In this document: piece after piece, positions 32,376 to 39,889 of the stretch
Numbering within the stretch: the stretch's first letter is position 1
How the letters are laid out: every line of letters starts with the position of its first letter
Assembly: GCA_003153435.1 (NCBI GenBank)
Contig: PLYR01000049.1
Coordinates: forward strand, 1-39,889
From: Bacteroidota bacterium
Lineage (GTDB): Bacteria; Bacteroidota; Bacteroidia; Palsa-965
Direction of reading: 5' to 3'
Length of the DNA stretch: 39,889 bases
The notes under the pieces: model-generated
Seen by the model: only the letters and a program-made list of their open reading frames with translations
Databases searched by the model: none
What the model was told of the DNA's origin: nothing
Made by a program: the position numbers and the translations under genes

Positions 32376-33392
32376 GTGGACTCGAATTTTGTAGATTATG
32401 TCAAAATATGCTGCCGTTCCGGAAATGGAGGTGCCGGTTCTGTGCACCTTCATCGCAGCAAACTAACAGCTTTCGGTGGACCTGACGGTGGCAACGGTGG
32501 CAGGGGAGGACATATCATTCTCAGGGGCAATAAACAAATCTGGACACTTATACACCTCAAATATCGCAAACATGTGCTTGGAACCGATGGCGAGAAAGGT
32601 GGCAGCGCCCAGCGAACAGGTGCAGAAGGAAAAGATGAAATACTGGAAGTGCCACTGGGAACAGTTGCAAGAGATGCAGAAACCGGGGAGGTAATGTTTG
32701 AAATTACGGAGGATGGCGAAGAGCGCATCCTTGTACACGGTGGACGAGGAGGAAAGGGTAACGAACATTTCAAGAATTCGGTTGTTCAAACCCCACGTTT
32801 TGCCCAGACGGGAGAACCCGGAAAGGAAGAGTGGAAAATACTCGAGCTTAAATTGCTTGCGGATATTGGTCTTGTGGGCTTCCCGAATGCAGGTAAGTCA
32901 ACCCTCCTCTCTGTTGTGTCGGCAGCCAAACCGGAAATTGCCAATTATCCATTTACAACACTCGTTCCTAATCTGGGAATCGTAAAATATAGGGATTACC
33001 GCTCGTTTGTAATGGCAGATATTCCTGGAATAATTGAAGGAGCTCATGAAGGCAAGGGGCTGGGACTTCGTTTTCTGCGTCATATAGAACGGAACTCCAT
33101 GTTATTGTTTCTAGTGCCTGCAGATAGTAATGATATTATAAAGGATTATAAAATTCTGTTGAAAGAACTTCAGTTGTTCAATCCGGAGCTTTTAGATAAG
33201 AAGCGTATTCTGGGCATCTCCAAATCGGATCTCCTGGATGAAGAACTAACTATTGCTATTAAAAAAGACCTGAATAAGCGTTTCAAAGAAAAGAAAACAG
33301 TTCCTTTTATGTTTTTCTCTTCGGCATCTATGCAAGGGATTATGGAGCTGAAGGACCTGATCTGGAACCGCCTGAATGAAGAGATTGTCTAA
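32376..33392 (+). CDS. obg: GTPase Obg/CgtA
   Basis: The 338-residue protein has the glycine-rich Obg domain (residues 1-158; [34 protein letters not shown]) and the G domain (about 160-335). G1 is GFPNAGKST (168-176), G2 TTLVPNLG (194-201), G3 [16 protein letters not shown] (215-230), and G4 appears as SKSD. The C-terminal OCT domain of some Obg proteins is absent, as usual in this phylum. Obg is an essential ribosome-associated GTPase. It begins with GTG at 32376, preceded at a suitable distance by AGAGGG; the reading [11 protein letters not shown] fits family N-termini, so the GTG is trusted. Confidence 0.95.
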   Translation: MDSNFVDYVKICCRSGNGGAGSVHLHRSKLTAFGGPDGGNGGRGGHIILRGNKQIWTLIHLKYRKHVLGTDGEKGGSAQRTGAEGKDEILEVPLGTVARDAETGEVMFEITEDGEERILVHGGRGGKGNEHFKNSVVQTPRFAQTGEPGKEEWKILELKLLADIGLVGFPNAGKSTLLSVVSAAKPEIANYPFTTLVPNLGIVKYRDYRSFVMADIPGIIEGAHEGKGLGLRFLRHIERNSMLLFLVPADSNDIIKDYKILLKELQLFNPELLDKKRILGISKSDLLDEELTIAIKKDLNKRFKEKKTVPFMFFSSASMQGIMELKDLIWNRLNEEIV

Positions 33393-33410
33393 CCTGATAA
33401 CAAGAGCTCT

Positions 33411-33977
33411 GTGTCGTTTTTCGAAACTATTGGAAATATAGATAAGAAAATTTTTCTCAGGCTAAATGGCATGCATAATGTCCAGCTTGATAACCTCATG
33501 TACTGGATGAGCAATGAAGTAATCTGGGTACCCTTCTATCTATGTCTTATCGGACTTGTCATCTATTTTTTCCGTCAGAAAAGCTGGGTTATAATTATTT
33601 TCCTGATTTTGCTTATTACTTCTACAGATCAGACAAGCGGGCTGATCAAACGTTCAGTACAAAGACCCAGGCCCTGTCATAATACAGAGATCGGACCCTT
33701 GGTGCATATTGTAAAAGATTGTGGAGGGAAATACGGATTCATCTCTTCGCATGCTGCTAACACCTTTGCGCTCGCTATTTTTATGACCCTTTTGTTGGTT
33801 CATAAATACGAATATGTGGGTTGGCTCTTTTTTCCATGGGCAGCGCTTATCTCTTTCAGTAGGATTTACCTTGGAGTTCATTATCCGGCAGATATATTAG
33901 GAGGAGCTTTGCTGGGTTTATTCCTGGGTTATTTGTTTTTCAGAGTTTGTAAAAAAATCTCACATTTAGCGATATGA
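33411..33977 (+). CDS. PAP2 family membrane phosphatase
   Basis: The 188-residue protein has about five membrane segments and the three PAP2 motifs: KRSVQRPRP, then SSHAANTFA (catalytic His), then RIYLGVHYPADILGG (catalytic His in the last). Such enzymes remove phosphate from lipid phosphates, commonly undecaprenyl pyrophosphate or phosphatidic acid, at the outer face of the inner membrane. The start is GTG at 33411, 18 bases after the obg stop; MSFFETIGNIDKKIFLRLNG is a normal family start. The stop codon overlaps the CrcB start (ATGA), so the two genes are translationally coupled. Confidence 0.9.
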   Translation: MSFFETIGNIDKKIFLRLNGMHNVQLDNLMYWMSNEVIWVPFYLCLIGLVIYFFRQKSWVIIIFLILLITSTDQTSGLIKRSVQRPRPCHNTEIGPLVHIVKDCGGKYGFISSHAANTFALAIFMTLLLVHKYEYVGWLFFPWAALISFSRIYLGVHYPADILGGALLGLFLGYLFFRVCKKISHLAI

Positions 33978-34339
33978 ATAAACTGCTCGTCGTCTTTATC
34001 GGAGGAGGAATCGGTTGCTTGGCCAGATACGGAATTGCTCAGTTAAACCGTCAGATGCCTGTAGTCACATTTCCTGTAGCTACACTCATTTCAAATACTC
34101 TCAGTTGTCTCATTGTTGCTATTGCTCTTGGCCTTTTTGCTGAAAAAATGCAAGCACAACCGGCTCTCTACTTGCTGGTCATTACAGGCTTTTGCGGAGG
34201 CTTTTCTACATTTTCTGCGTTTAGCCTGGAAACGGTGCAGTTGATCAGGGATGGTCACTCCTTGATTGCTTTAGTGAATGTTGTTGTCAGCCTTTCTCTT
34301 TGTCTCGGGGTCATCTTTTTTCTCTCCAAAAACAACTAA
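33974..34339 (+). CDS. crcB: Fluoride channel CrcB/Fluc
   Basis: The 121-residue protein has four membrane segments and the CrcB signatures GGGIGCLARYGIA, ISNTLSCLIV and TGFCGGFSTFSAF. Fluc channels work as antiparallel dimers that let fluoride leave the cytoplasm. The family usually has an Asn in the G-x-x-x-N helix; here the corresponding stretch is LISNTLSC. Its ATG lies within the PAP2 stop codon (4-base overlap). I found no fluoride riboswitch upstream, as expected for a downstream gene in an operon. Confidence 0.93.
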   Translation: MNKLLVVFIGGGIGCLARYGIAQLNRQMPVVTFPVATLISNTLSCLIVAIALGLFAEKMQAQPALYLLVITGFCGGFSTFSAFSLETVQLIRDGHSLIALVNVVVSLSLCLGVIFFLSKNN

Positions 34340-34420
34340 ATCAGAAGAAGGCCTTTGCTGAATTGTAACGTTTCCGATATCTCCCGTTTTATGTACTTTT
34401 ATCCCTGAAAACCGATATTA

Positions 34421-36085
34421 ATGAAAATACTTACCCTCAAATCTTTGTTCCTGGTCTGCCTTGCTTATAGCTCTGTATTGACCGCTCAAACGAAAACGAT
34501 TGCCAAACCTCTGCCTGAAGCACCCAAACTCATTGTGGGGATTGTAGTGGATCAGATGCGATACGATTATCTCTATCGCTTCATGGATAAGTTTGGTGAA
34601 GATGGTTTCAAACGACTGATGAAAGAAGGCTTCAATTGCAGGAATACCAACTATAACTATACTCCTACAGAAACCGGTCCCGGACATGCTTCCATCTTTA
34701 CCGGTACCACTCCCTGCATTCACGGAATTGTAGGTAATAACTGGTATGACAGAGTGAGCGAGAAAGGTGTTTATTGCTCGGATGATAAATCAGTAAAAAC
34801 AGTAGGAGCTGTCAGTGATGCTGGGCAAATGTCGCCTAAAAACATGATTGCAAGCACCATCACCGATGAAGTGCATATTGCGTCGAATATGTATTCTAAA
34901 GTCATTGGTATTGCTCTGAAAGATCGTGGAGCCATATTACCTGCAGGACATACGGCTAATGCGGCATACTGGTACGATTCTTCCGGAGCCTGGATCTCCA
35001 GTACCTGGTATATGAAGGAGCTGCCTACCTGGGTGCAGGACTTTAATAAGAAAGAACTCCCGAAGAAATATCTTAGTAAGAGCTGGAATACATTGATTCC
35101 CTTGGATAAATACATGGACTGTTATCCGGATAATAATAAATATGAAAGCAAATTCAAGGGTGAATCTGCCCCTACATTTCCTCATGATCTTCCTGGCCTG
35201 ATGGCAGCCAATAAGAACCTGGACATGATCCGCTATACCCCCTTCGGCAACTCCCTGACAAAAGATTTTGCAATGGCTGCCATTGAAGAAGAACATATGG
35301 GCATGGGTTTTGCTACCGATTTCGTCACGATAAGTTTTTCTTCAACAGATTATATTGGTCATTTCTATGGACCACGCTCCATAGAATTGGAAGATACATA
35401 CTTGCGCCTGGATAAAGACATTGCCGAGCTTCTACATTTTCTGGATAAATACATTGGGAAAGAAAATGTTTTGATGTTTCTCACCGCCGATCATGCAGTG
35501 GTAGATGTTCCTCAATTGCTTGTCGATAAAAAAATGCCTGCAGGATATTTCAATTATAAGATTGCTATCGATTCGTTGAAGAAGCATCTTAATGCCACGT
35601 ATGGGGATACGCTCATACAAGCATATTATAATAAACAGATTTATCTGAATCACTCCGCCATTGAAAAGAAGAAATTGAATGAACAATCAATAGAGGGTGA
35701 TGTGGCGGATTTCATGCTCCGCTTCGACGGCGTGCTTCAGACTCTCACTGCTAATACCTTGGAACGAACAGGATTTAATACGGATGATGCAAGAAGCTTT
35801 GTACAAAATGGGTTTCAGCCCAAACGCTGCGGAGATGTGATGCTTATCTTCCAAACCGCTTGGATCGAGTCAGACCGAAGAGTAGGCACCACCCATGGAA
35901 GCAGCTATTCGTATGATACACATGTGCCCTTGCTTTGGTATGGATGGGCCGTTCACCCTGGAAGTAGTGTGGATGTGACACGGACTATTGATATTGCTCC
36001 TACTGTTTCTTTACTGCTGAATATTCCATTCCCTGACGGTTGCACTGGAAAACCAATCCCTGCTGTTCTGAACAGTGCTAAATGA
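34421..36085 (+). CDS. pafA: PafA-type alkaline phosphatase
   Basis: The 554-residue protein has a Sec signal peptide (to SVLTAQ) and belongs to the alkaline phosphatase superfamily with a threonine nucleophile. Metal ligand Asp44 is in VVDQMRYDY, the nucleophile is Thr85 in TETGPGHAS, and Asn106 is in GNNW. The monoesterase-specific pair Lys167 and Arg169 (LKDRG) lies at a constant offset from the Lys162/Arg164 of the Elizabethkingia enzyme. Further ligands occur in FSSTDYIGH, LTADHA and GTTHGSSYSYDTHVPLL. PafA hydrolyses phosphate monoesters in the periplasm and is independent of the phosphate-starvation response in relatives. There is no T9SS tail. The MFS gene start overlaps its stop (ATGA). 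A near-consensus TACTTTTA box is at 34394-34401. Confidence 0.93.
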   Translation: MKILTLKSLFLVCLAYSSVLTAQTKTIAKPLPEAPKLIVGIVVDQMRYDYLYRFMDKFGEDGFKRLMKEGFNCRNTNYNYTPTETGPGHASIFTGTTPCIHGIVGNNWYDRVSEKGVYCSDDKSVKTVGAVSDAGQMSPKNMIASTITDEVHIASNMYSKVIGIALKDRGAILPAGHTANAAYWYDSSGAWISSTWYMKELPTWVQDFNKKELPKKYLSKSWNTLIPLDKYMDCYPDNNKYESKFKGESAPTFPHDLPGLMAANKNLDMIRYTPFGNSLTKDFAMAAIEEEHMGMGFATDFVTISFSSTDYIGHFYGPRSIELEDTYLRLDKDIAELLHFLDKYIGKENVLMFLTADHAVVDVPQLLVDKKMPAGYFNYKIAIDSLKKHLNATYGDTLIQAYYNKQIYLNHSAIEKKKLNEQSIEGDVADFMLRFDGVLQTLTANTLERTGFNTDDARSFVQNGFQPKRCGDVMLIFQTAWIESDRRVGTTHGSSYSYDTHVPLLWYGWAVHPGSSVDVTRTIDIAPTVSLLLNIPFPDGCTGKPIPAVLNSAK

Positions 36086-37260
36086 ACCGAAAAAGAGTCT
36101 TTACAAGAACAGTTCTGTTATTGGGTTTTGTCAGCCTTTTCAACGACATATCCAGTGAGATGCTTTACCCGGTTATGCCGATTTACCTCAAATCCATTGG
36201 TTACAGTGCATTGTGGATAGGAATCTTGGAAGGGATTGCAGAGGGAACGGCTGGTCTGTCCAAGGGCTATTTCGGAAGGCTTTCGGATGCTAAAGGCAGA
36301 AGGATGCCCTTTGTTCAACTGGGTTATTTTCTTAGCTCCTTCGCCAAATCAGCGGTCATTCTTTTTCTCAATCCTGTTTGGATTCTTGGCTGCAAGGTAA
36401 CCGACAAGCTTGGTAAAGGGATCCGGACCGGTGCAAGAGATGCCGTTTTATCGGATGAATCTTCCAAAGAAAACCGTGGCCGCGTATTTGGTTTTCACCG
36501 GGCAATGGATACTCTGGGTGCGGCGATTGGTCCTCTGCTGGCATTGATCTGGCTAGGATTTCATCCCGGCAGTTATAAGGTTCTCTTTTATGCCGCTTTC
36601 ATTCCTGCCATAATAGGGGTTTTCTGTACCTTTCTGGTGAAAGAAACAGGAGTTCAGCCTGTTATGTCAGTTGAAAAAAAACCTTTTTTTTCTTTTTTTC
36701 CATACTGGAAACAGAGTAACTCCGCATTCCGCAAAATTGTTGGGGGATTATTCATCTTCGCACTCTTCAACAGCTCCGATGTATTTCTCCTCCTTATGGC
36801 CAAGCAACATGGGTTGAGTGATATGCAGGTGATTGGCGTGTATGTATTCTATAACCTGGTTTATGCTTTATTCTCTGTGCCATTCGGGATCCTCGCAGAT
36901 AAATGGGGTAAGAAACAAAGTATGTGCATTGGCCTGGTCTTTTTTGTGGTTACCTATTTAGGTATGTCCCAACAGGGAGGAATTGTATCAGTCATTGTTT
37001 TATTCTTTTGCTACGGTCTGTATGCGGCTGCTACCGATGGGGTATCCAAGGCCTGGATTAGTAACCTGGTGCCCAAGGAAGAAACAGGTTCCGCTTTGGG
37101 GTTGTTAGCCGGCGGTGTAAGCCTTGCGGCGATATTTGCCAGTACAACTACCGGTTTGATTTGGAAATTTGGGCAGGGGCAGATGGCTTTAATGGTTACG
37201 GCTGGGGTTGCCGGACTGGTATTGGTTTATTTTATGGTATCTGTAAAGGAAAATCACTGA
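36082..37260 (+). CDS. Major facilitator superfamily transporter
   Basis: The 392-residue protein has about 12 membrane segments and the MFS loop 2-3 signature GYFGRLSDAKGRRMPFVQLGY, repeated in degenerate form in the second half (GILADKWGKKQS). The first helix includes the acidic NDISSEMLYPVMPIYL segment. The family resembles general MFS exporters without a substrate I can name. Its start codon lies within the pafA stop (ATGA), so the two are translationally coupled, and it may move a product of PafA action, though that is only a guess. The following lipoprotein gene has its own near-consensus promoter overlapping this gene's end. Confidence 0.9.
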   Translation: MNRKRVFTRTVLLLGFVSLFNDISSEMLYPVMPIYLKSIGYSALWIGILEGIAEGTAGLSKGYFGRLSDAKGRRMPFVQLGYFLSSFAKSAVILFLNPVWILGCKVTDKLGKGIRTGARDAVLSDESSKENRGRVFGFHRAMDTLGAAIGPLLALIWLGFHPGSYKVLFYAAFIPAIIGVFCTFLVKETGVQPVMSVEKKPFFSFFPYWKQSNSAFRKIVGGLFIFALFNSSDVFLLLMAKQHGLSDMQVIGVYVFYNLVYALFSVPFGILADKWGKKQSMCIGLVFFVVTYLGMSQQGGIVSVIVLFFCYGLYAAATDGVSKAWISNLVPKEETGSALGLLAGGVSLAAIFASTTTGLIWKFGQGQMALMVTAGVAGLVLVYFMVSVKENH

Positions 37261-37291
37261 AATGTATATCTTCGGTCTAAATTCACCTGCT

Positions 37292-37927
37292 ATGAAAAAA
37301 TTCATCTTGTTATTCCTAACAGGAATTGTCTGTATTTCCTGTTCCCAAAAGCCTTCCCGGGAAACCGGAAAGCTAGATGATTCAACCGCTATTCGCAAGC
37401 AAACATTGAGTGAAGAGCTTCCTCCCGCTTCTGATATCCGACAGTTTCGGTGGTTCTATAGTGGATTTGTGAAGTTTGTTTCCCTGCATGCCGATACGTT
37501 GATGAACAAGCTCATTCATCCTGAATTCGGACTGCATATAATCGAATCTCAGGGTGCGTTGCCGCATGTGACACATGTAAAAGATTTCGCTGAGTTCAAA
37601 ACAATGAATAAGAAATCATTCTATGATTTTGATCCTCGCCTCTTAGTCTGCGATCCAAAAGAAGAAGAACTGCCAAAGCCCGATTGCAATGCAAAAGACC
37701 TCTACTCCAAAACAGGATGTTTTACCAGGGAAATTAATCCTTTGAAAGACACAAAGTTGTGGGAGTTCTGTAACCTTTCTACAGACCAGAAAGAGCTTGT
37801 GTTGCGCGCTGCTGAAACCATTACCCGAACGGTCGTGGTAACAGCGAATTATACCTACTATTTCTCTCTTATCAAAGGCGGCTGGTGGCTGACCTTTATC
37901 GACATGCGAAAGCCATGTGAAGCGTAA
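37292..37927 (+). CDS. Putative lipoprotein of unknown function
   Basis: Starting at 37292 the product has 211 residues with the lipoprotein signal MKKFILLFLTGIVCISCS (lipid Cys17). The in-frame ATG at 37262 would add ten residues and overlaps a near-consensus promoter box (TATCTTCG, 37267-37274), so it is rejected. The mature part reads as an alpha/beta domain with a region resembling a nuclear-transport-factor-2-like fold (FVSLHADTLMNKLIHPEFGLHI) and paired cysteines at VCDPKEEELPKPDCNA and GCFTREI. I do not recognise a family. The C-terminus (VVVTANYTYYFSLIKGGWWLTFIDM) suits the last strands of such a fold. It converges with the aldolase gene, stop to stop, with a 1-base gap. Confidence 0.75.
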   Translation: MKKFILLFLTGIVCISCSQKPSRETGKLDDSTAIRKQTLSEELPPASDIRQFRWFYSGFVKFVSLHADTLMNKLIHPEFGLHIIESQGALPHVTHVKDFAEFKTMNKKSFYDFDPRLLVCDPKEEELPKPDCNAKDLYSKTGCFTREINPLKDTKLWEFCNLSTDQKELVLRAAETITRTVVVTANYTYYFSLIKGGWWLTFIDMRKPCEA

Positions 37928-37928
37928 A

Positions 37929-38954
37929 CTACTTCAATGATTTTAATTCTATAATCGTTTTTTCGAGCATTTCATCGGTAAAATCGAGATGGGTGACAAA
38001 ACGGATCGTTTGTTTTCCAAATCCGGTACTGATAATATCTTTTGATTTGAGCCTGGCAACCAGATCTTCACTTTTCATTTTATCTGAAAGTGTGAAGATA
38101 ATGATATTGGTATCTACTGGAAGGATGCTCTCTATGAAAGGAAGTGATTTTAATACTTCTCCCAGTTCTTTAGCTCGTGCGTGATCTTCTGTTAAGCGCT
38201 TTACATGATTATCAAGGGCATAAATGCCTGCTGCAGCCAGATAACCGGCTTGGCGCATTCCTCCTCCGAATACTTTGCGTACCCTCCTGGCTTTTACTAT
38301 AAACTCTTTTGACCCAAGTAATACCGACCCTACAGGGGCTCCTAATCCCTTAGAAAGGCAAACAGAAACGGAATCAAATAATTTTCCTGCATCCTGAGCT
38401 GAATATTTTGATTCAACAAGTGCATTGAATATCCGAGCCCCGTCCAGATGGTATTTAAGAGAATATTTTTTGCAGGTTTCCGCTATTTCTTTCATGCCTG
38501 AAAGTGAATAATAACTTCCGCCGCTTCGGTTACATGTATTTTCAATTGAAACAAGGCTTGTACGGGTGAGCCAGTCGAACGAGGCATTGATATTTTCTTC
38601 CACCTGCTTTGCGCTCATCCTTCCACGGTCGCCGACTTGTAGTTTAGCCTGAGCGCCAGAGTTGAATGCAATACCTCCGCCTTCATAATTATATATATGG
38701 CAGGTGCTCTCGCAGATCACTTCATCACCAGGCTGAGTATGTACTTTGATAGCGATCTGATTAGTCATCGTACCTGAAGGGCAAAAGATTCCGGCTTCTT
38801 TTCCGAAAAGAGCAGCCGTTTTTTCTTCGAGAGCAATAACAGTAGGGTCTTCATTAAATACATCATCTCCGACTTTAGCGGAGAACATCGCATCCTTCAT
38901 CTCTTTTGTAGGACGTGTAACAGTATCAGATCTTAAATCAATAGTCATATCCAT
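37929..38954 (-). CDS. ltaE: Low-specificity L-threonine aldolase
   Basis: The 341-residue protein is a fold-type I PLP enzyme of the threonine aldolase / beta-eliminating lyase family. The N-terminus [14 protein letters not shown] and [12 protein letters not shown] are hallmarks. His86 ([10 protein letters not shown]) should stack on the cofactor, Asp171 and Arg174 sit in [10 protein letters not shown], and Lys202 in [12 protein letters not shown] binds PLP. It splits L-threonine or L-allo-threonine to glycine and acetaldehyde. An in-frame Met3 start (MTIDLRSDT) is equally possible. It lies 38 bases downstream of the VOC gene on the same strand, so both may share one transcript from the promoter at 39405-39412. 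Confidence 0.93.
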   Translation of the reverse strand: MDMTIDLRSDTVTRPTKEMKDAMFSAKVGDDVFNEDPTVIALEEKTAALFGKEAGIFCPSGTMTNQIAIKVHTQPGDEVICESTCHIYNYEGGGIAFNSGAQAKLQVGDRGRMSAKQVEENINASFDWLTRTSLVSIENTCNRSGGSYYSLSGMKEIAETCKKYSLKYHLDGARIFNALVESKYSAQDAGKLFDSVSVCLSKGLGAPVGSVLLGSKEFIVKARRVRKVFGGGMRQAGYLAAAGIYALDNHVKRLTEDHARAKELGEVLKSLPFIESILPVDTNIIIFTLSDKMKSEDLVARLKSKDIISTGFGKQTIRFVTHLDFTDEMLEKTIIELKSLK

Positions 38955-38992
38955 TCTTTTTATTGCAAACTGGAAAGCCAGCTGCCGGTGAT

Positions 38993-39370
38993 TTACAATT
39001 CATCTTCAGCAAATGTCAGAACATACCCATTAGGATCCTGAATGCTGAACTCTGTGGCGCCATAAAAAGTCTTCGCAAGGGGAGTGAGGTATTTAGCTTT
39101 TCCCTGCAGATCATTAAACATCTTCCGGATTTGTTTTACACGGATGTAAAAGAGCAATGACCCGCCCGGTGCACGGTTTATTTCAGGCAATTCTTTACCG
39201 AGACTGGAATACGTTTGAAACATAAAGGTGACCTCACCATTAGTCATCATTACCCAATCCGGAGCACCCTTTTCAGGTACACTCATAGTAATAGCGAAAC
39301 CAAGTTGCTTGTAGAAGTCAATGGTTTTTGCGATATCCGAGGTAAAGATATTCGGGCTTATACTTTCCAT
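38993..39370 (-). CDS. VOC family (glyoxalase/bleomycin resistance-like) protein
   Basis: The 125-residue product has the paired beta-alpha-beta-beta-beta units of the vicinal oxygen chelate fold: [19 protein letters not shown] at the start, [29 protein letters not shown], and [19 protein letters not shown] at the end. VOC proteins include glyoxalase I, dioxygenases and drug-binding proteins; substrate cannot be told from sequence. A canonical metal site is not obvious beyond the C-terminal Glu of FAED. It probably heads a two-gene unit with threonine aldolase. Confidence 0.85.
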   Translation of the reverse strand: MESISPNIFTSDIAKTIDFYKQLGFAITMSVPEKGAPDWVMMTNGEVTFMFQTYSSLGKELPEINRAPGGSLLFYIRVKQIRKMFNDLQGKAKYLTPLAKTFYGATEFSIQDPNGYVLTFAEDEL

Positions 39371-39404
39371 TTGTCACAAATTATTTGTTTTAATCAAGTG
39401 CACT

Positions 39405-39412
39405 CAAATATA
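39405..39412 (-). promoter_or_regulatory. Bacteroidota -7 box for the VOC-aldolase unit
   Basis: The minus strand reads TATATTTG, an exact TAnnTTTG match. Transcription would begin near 39398, giving a leader of about 28 bases before the start at 39370. Confidence 0.5.
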
Positions 39413-39511
39413 ATCAAATTGAAAAGACAGCTTGGTCGCTAATGCTTGATTTGCCAGAATATAACCTTTTATCAAAGGCAAATTGCTGGTTTTCAGCATA
39501 ACAGAGTCTGT

Positions 39512-39889
39512 TCAATAAACTGTGTCACAAAATACAGACTCTGCTTCTCCATAAACACACTCTACTTCTTCATAAATACACTCTGCTTCTTCATAAACAC
39601 ACTCTATCTCTTTATAGATACACTCTGCTTCTCTATAAACACACTCTGCTTCTCTATAAATACACTCTACTTCTTCATAAACACACTCTATCTCTTTATA
39701 GATACACTCTGCTTCTCTATAAACACACTCTGCTTGTTCATAGATACACTCTGCTTCTCTATAAATACACTCTACTTCTTCATAGATACACTCTGCTTCT
39801 CTATAAACACACTCTACTTCTTCATAGATACACTCTGCTTCTCTATAAATACACTCTGCTTCTCTATAAATACACTCTACTTCTTCATA
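39512..39889 (-). CDS. Possible C-terminal part of a heptapeptide-repeat protein encoded by the array
   Basis: On the minus strand one frame stays open from the right edge through the whole array and ends at a TGA (39512-39514) after a unique tail (ESVFCDTVY). It reads as seven-residue repeats of Tyr-[Arg/Glu/Lys]-Glu-[Ala/Val/Ile]-Glu-Cys-[Ile/Val], about 17 in the window. A cysteine every seventh residue and an acidic character would be unusual. Against coding: one plus-strand frame is open too (Thr-Leu-Leu-Leu-[Tyr/His]-[Lys/Arg]-[His/Tyr]), and differences between units fall on first and second codon positions as well as third. Any start codon lies beyond the edge. I rate this a possibility only. 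Confidence 0.2.
   Translation of the reverse strand, partial: YEEVECIYREAECIYREAECIYEEVECVYREAECIYEEVECIYREAECIYEQAECVYREAECIYKEIECVYEEVECIYREAECVYREAECIYKEIECVYEEAECIYEEVECVYGEAESVFCDTVY
39538..39889. repeat. Strict 21-bp tandem repeat array (minisatellite) running off the right edge
   Basis: Sixteen complete units and one partial unit follow each other with no spacer, every one exactly 21 bases long. The consensus is ACTCTGCTTCTCTATAAACAC. Positions 1-5 (ACTCT), 14-16 (ATA) and 20-21 (AC) do not vary; nearly all changes elsewhere are transitions (G/A, C/T). Three main variants appear: GCTTCTCTAT, ACTTCTTCAT and ATCTCTTTAT at positions 6-15. A higher-order pattern is visible: units 4-5 equal units 8-9 (84 bases apart), and units 12 and 14 are identical (42 bases apart), so the array grew by copying blocks. 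The period, a multiple of three, leaves one frame open on each strand. The array has no separating unique spacers, so it is not CRISPR. Its right end is outside the window. Confidence 0.97.

Noticed and set aside
33900-33980. Fluoride riboswitch ahead of crcB
   Set aside because: The crcB start lies inside the PAP2 coding sequence and I see no matching pseudoknot sequence there or before obg.
39500-39512. Near-palindrome AACAGAGTCTGTT next to the repeat array as an attachment or recombination site
   Set aside because: It is a single short inverted repeat with no integrase, no second copy and no direct repeats visible in the window.
39538-39889. Possible CRISPR array
   Set aside because: Units follow head to tail with no unique spacers, the unit is only 21 bases, and there are no cas genes nearby.
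39538-39889. Plus-strand open frame through the minisatellite
   Set aside because: It opens after a stop near 39499 but contains no ATG, GTG or TTG start in a convincing context before the repeats.

Overview
This window reads as a chromosomal stretch of a Bacteroidota (Bacteroidetes) bacterium. Four things point there. Two proteins carry Bacteroidota-type secretion tails: a gliding-motility-associated C-terminal domain on the 7850-11344 product and a short type A type IX secretion sorting domain on the 18372-21269 product. There is a PafA-type alkaline phosphatase and a DUF5606 protein. Ten upstream regions carry an exact copy of the Bacteroidota -7 promoter box TAnnTTTG. Shine-Dalgarno sequences are mostly absent. 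I see no rRNA, tRNA, IS element, phage or CRISPR array; apart from the repeat at the right edge it looks like ordinary core genome.

Layout. Positions 1-3602 (minus strand) form a polyhydroxyalkanoate (PHA) storage locus: two phasin-like proteins, a class I PHA synthase, and the start of an acetoacetyl-CoA reductase that leaves the left edge. A large hairpin separates the phasins from the synthase. A MaoC/PhaJ-type hydratase at 15641-16060 could feed the same pathway from beta-oxidation. Positions 3980-11910 hold a GT-C membrane glycosyltransferase, a lipoprotein prolyl oligopeptidase, a 1164-residue surface protein and an NlpC/P60 lipoprotein.

Positions 12340-15628 are a three-gene plus-strand operon: a YfiR-family periplasmic protein, a secreted TPR-like protein, and a transmembrane HAMP-PP2C (SpoIIE) phosphatase. 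It resembles the Pseudomonas YfiR/YfiN module with the GGDEF output replaced by a phosphatase. It is the best candidate for an under-described system here.

Positions 16170-30517 mix housekeeping and envelope genes: a barrel-like protein, AMP nucleosidase, a small PD-(D/E)XK protein, a subtilisin-like T9SS cargo protease, DUF5606, an M3 oligopeptidase, a DinB protein, a TPM/DUF523/MATE operon, a translationally coupled pair of outer-membrane proteins (one with a ComEA-like helix-hairpin-helix head), and purE. Positions 30624-34339 carry hpt, an adenylate kinase with a histone H1-like lysine-rich tail, obg, a PAP2 phosphatase and a CrcB fluoride channel. Positions 34421-39370 hold the PafA phosphatase, an MFS transporter, a lipoprotein of unknown function, threonine aldolase and a VOC protein. 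From 39538 to the right edge runs a strict 21-bp minisatellite.
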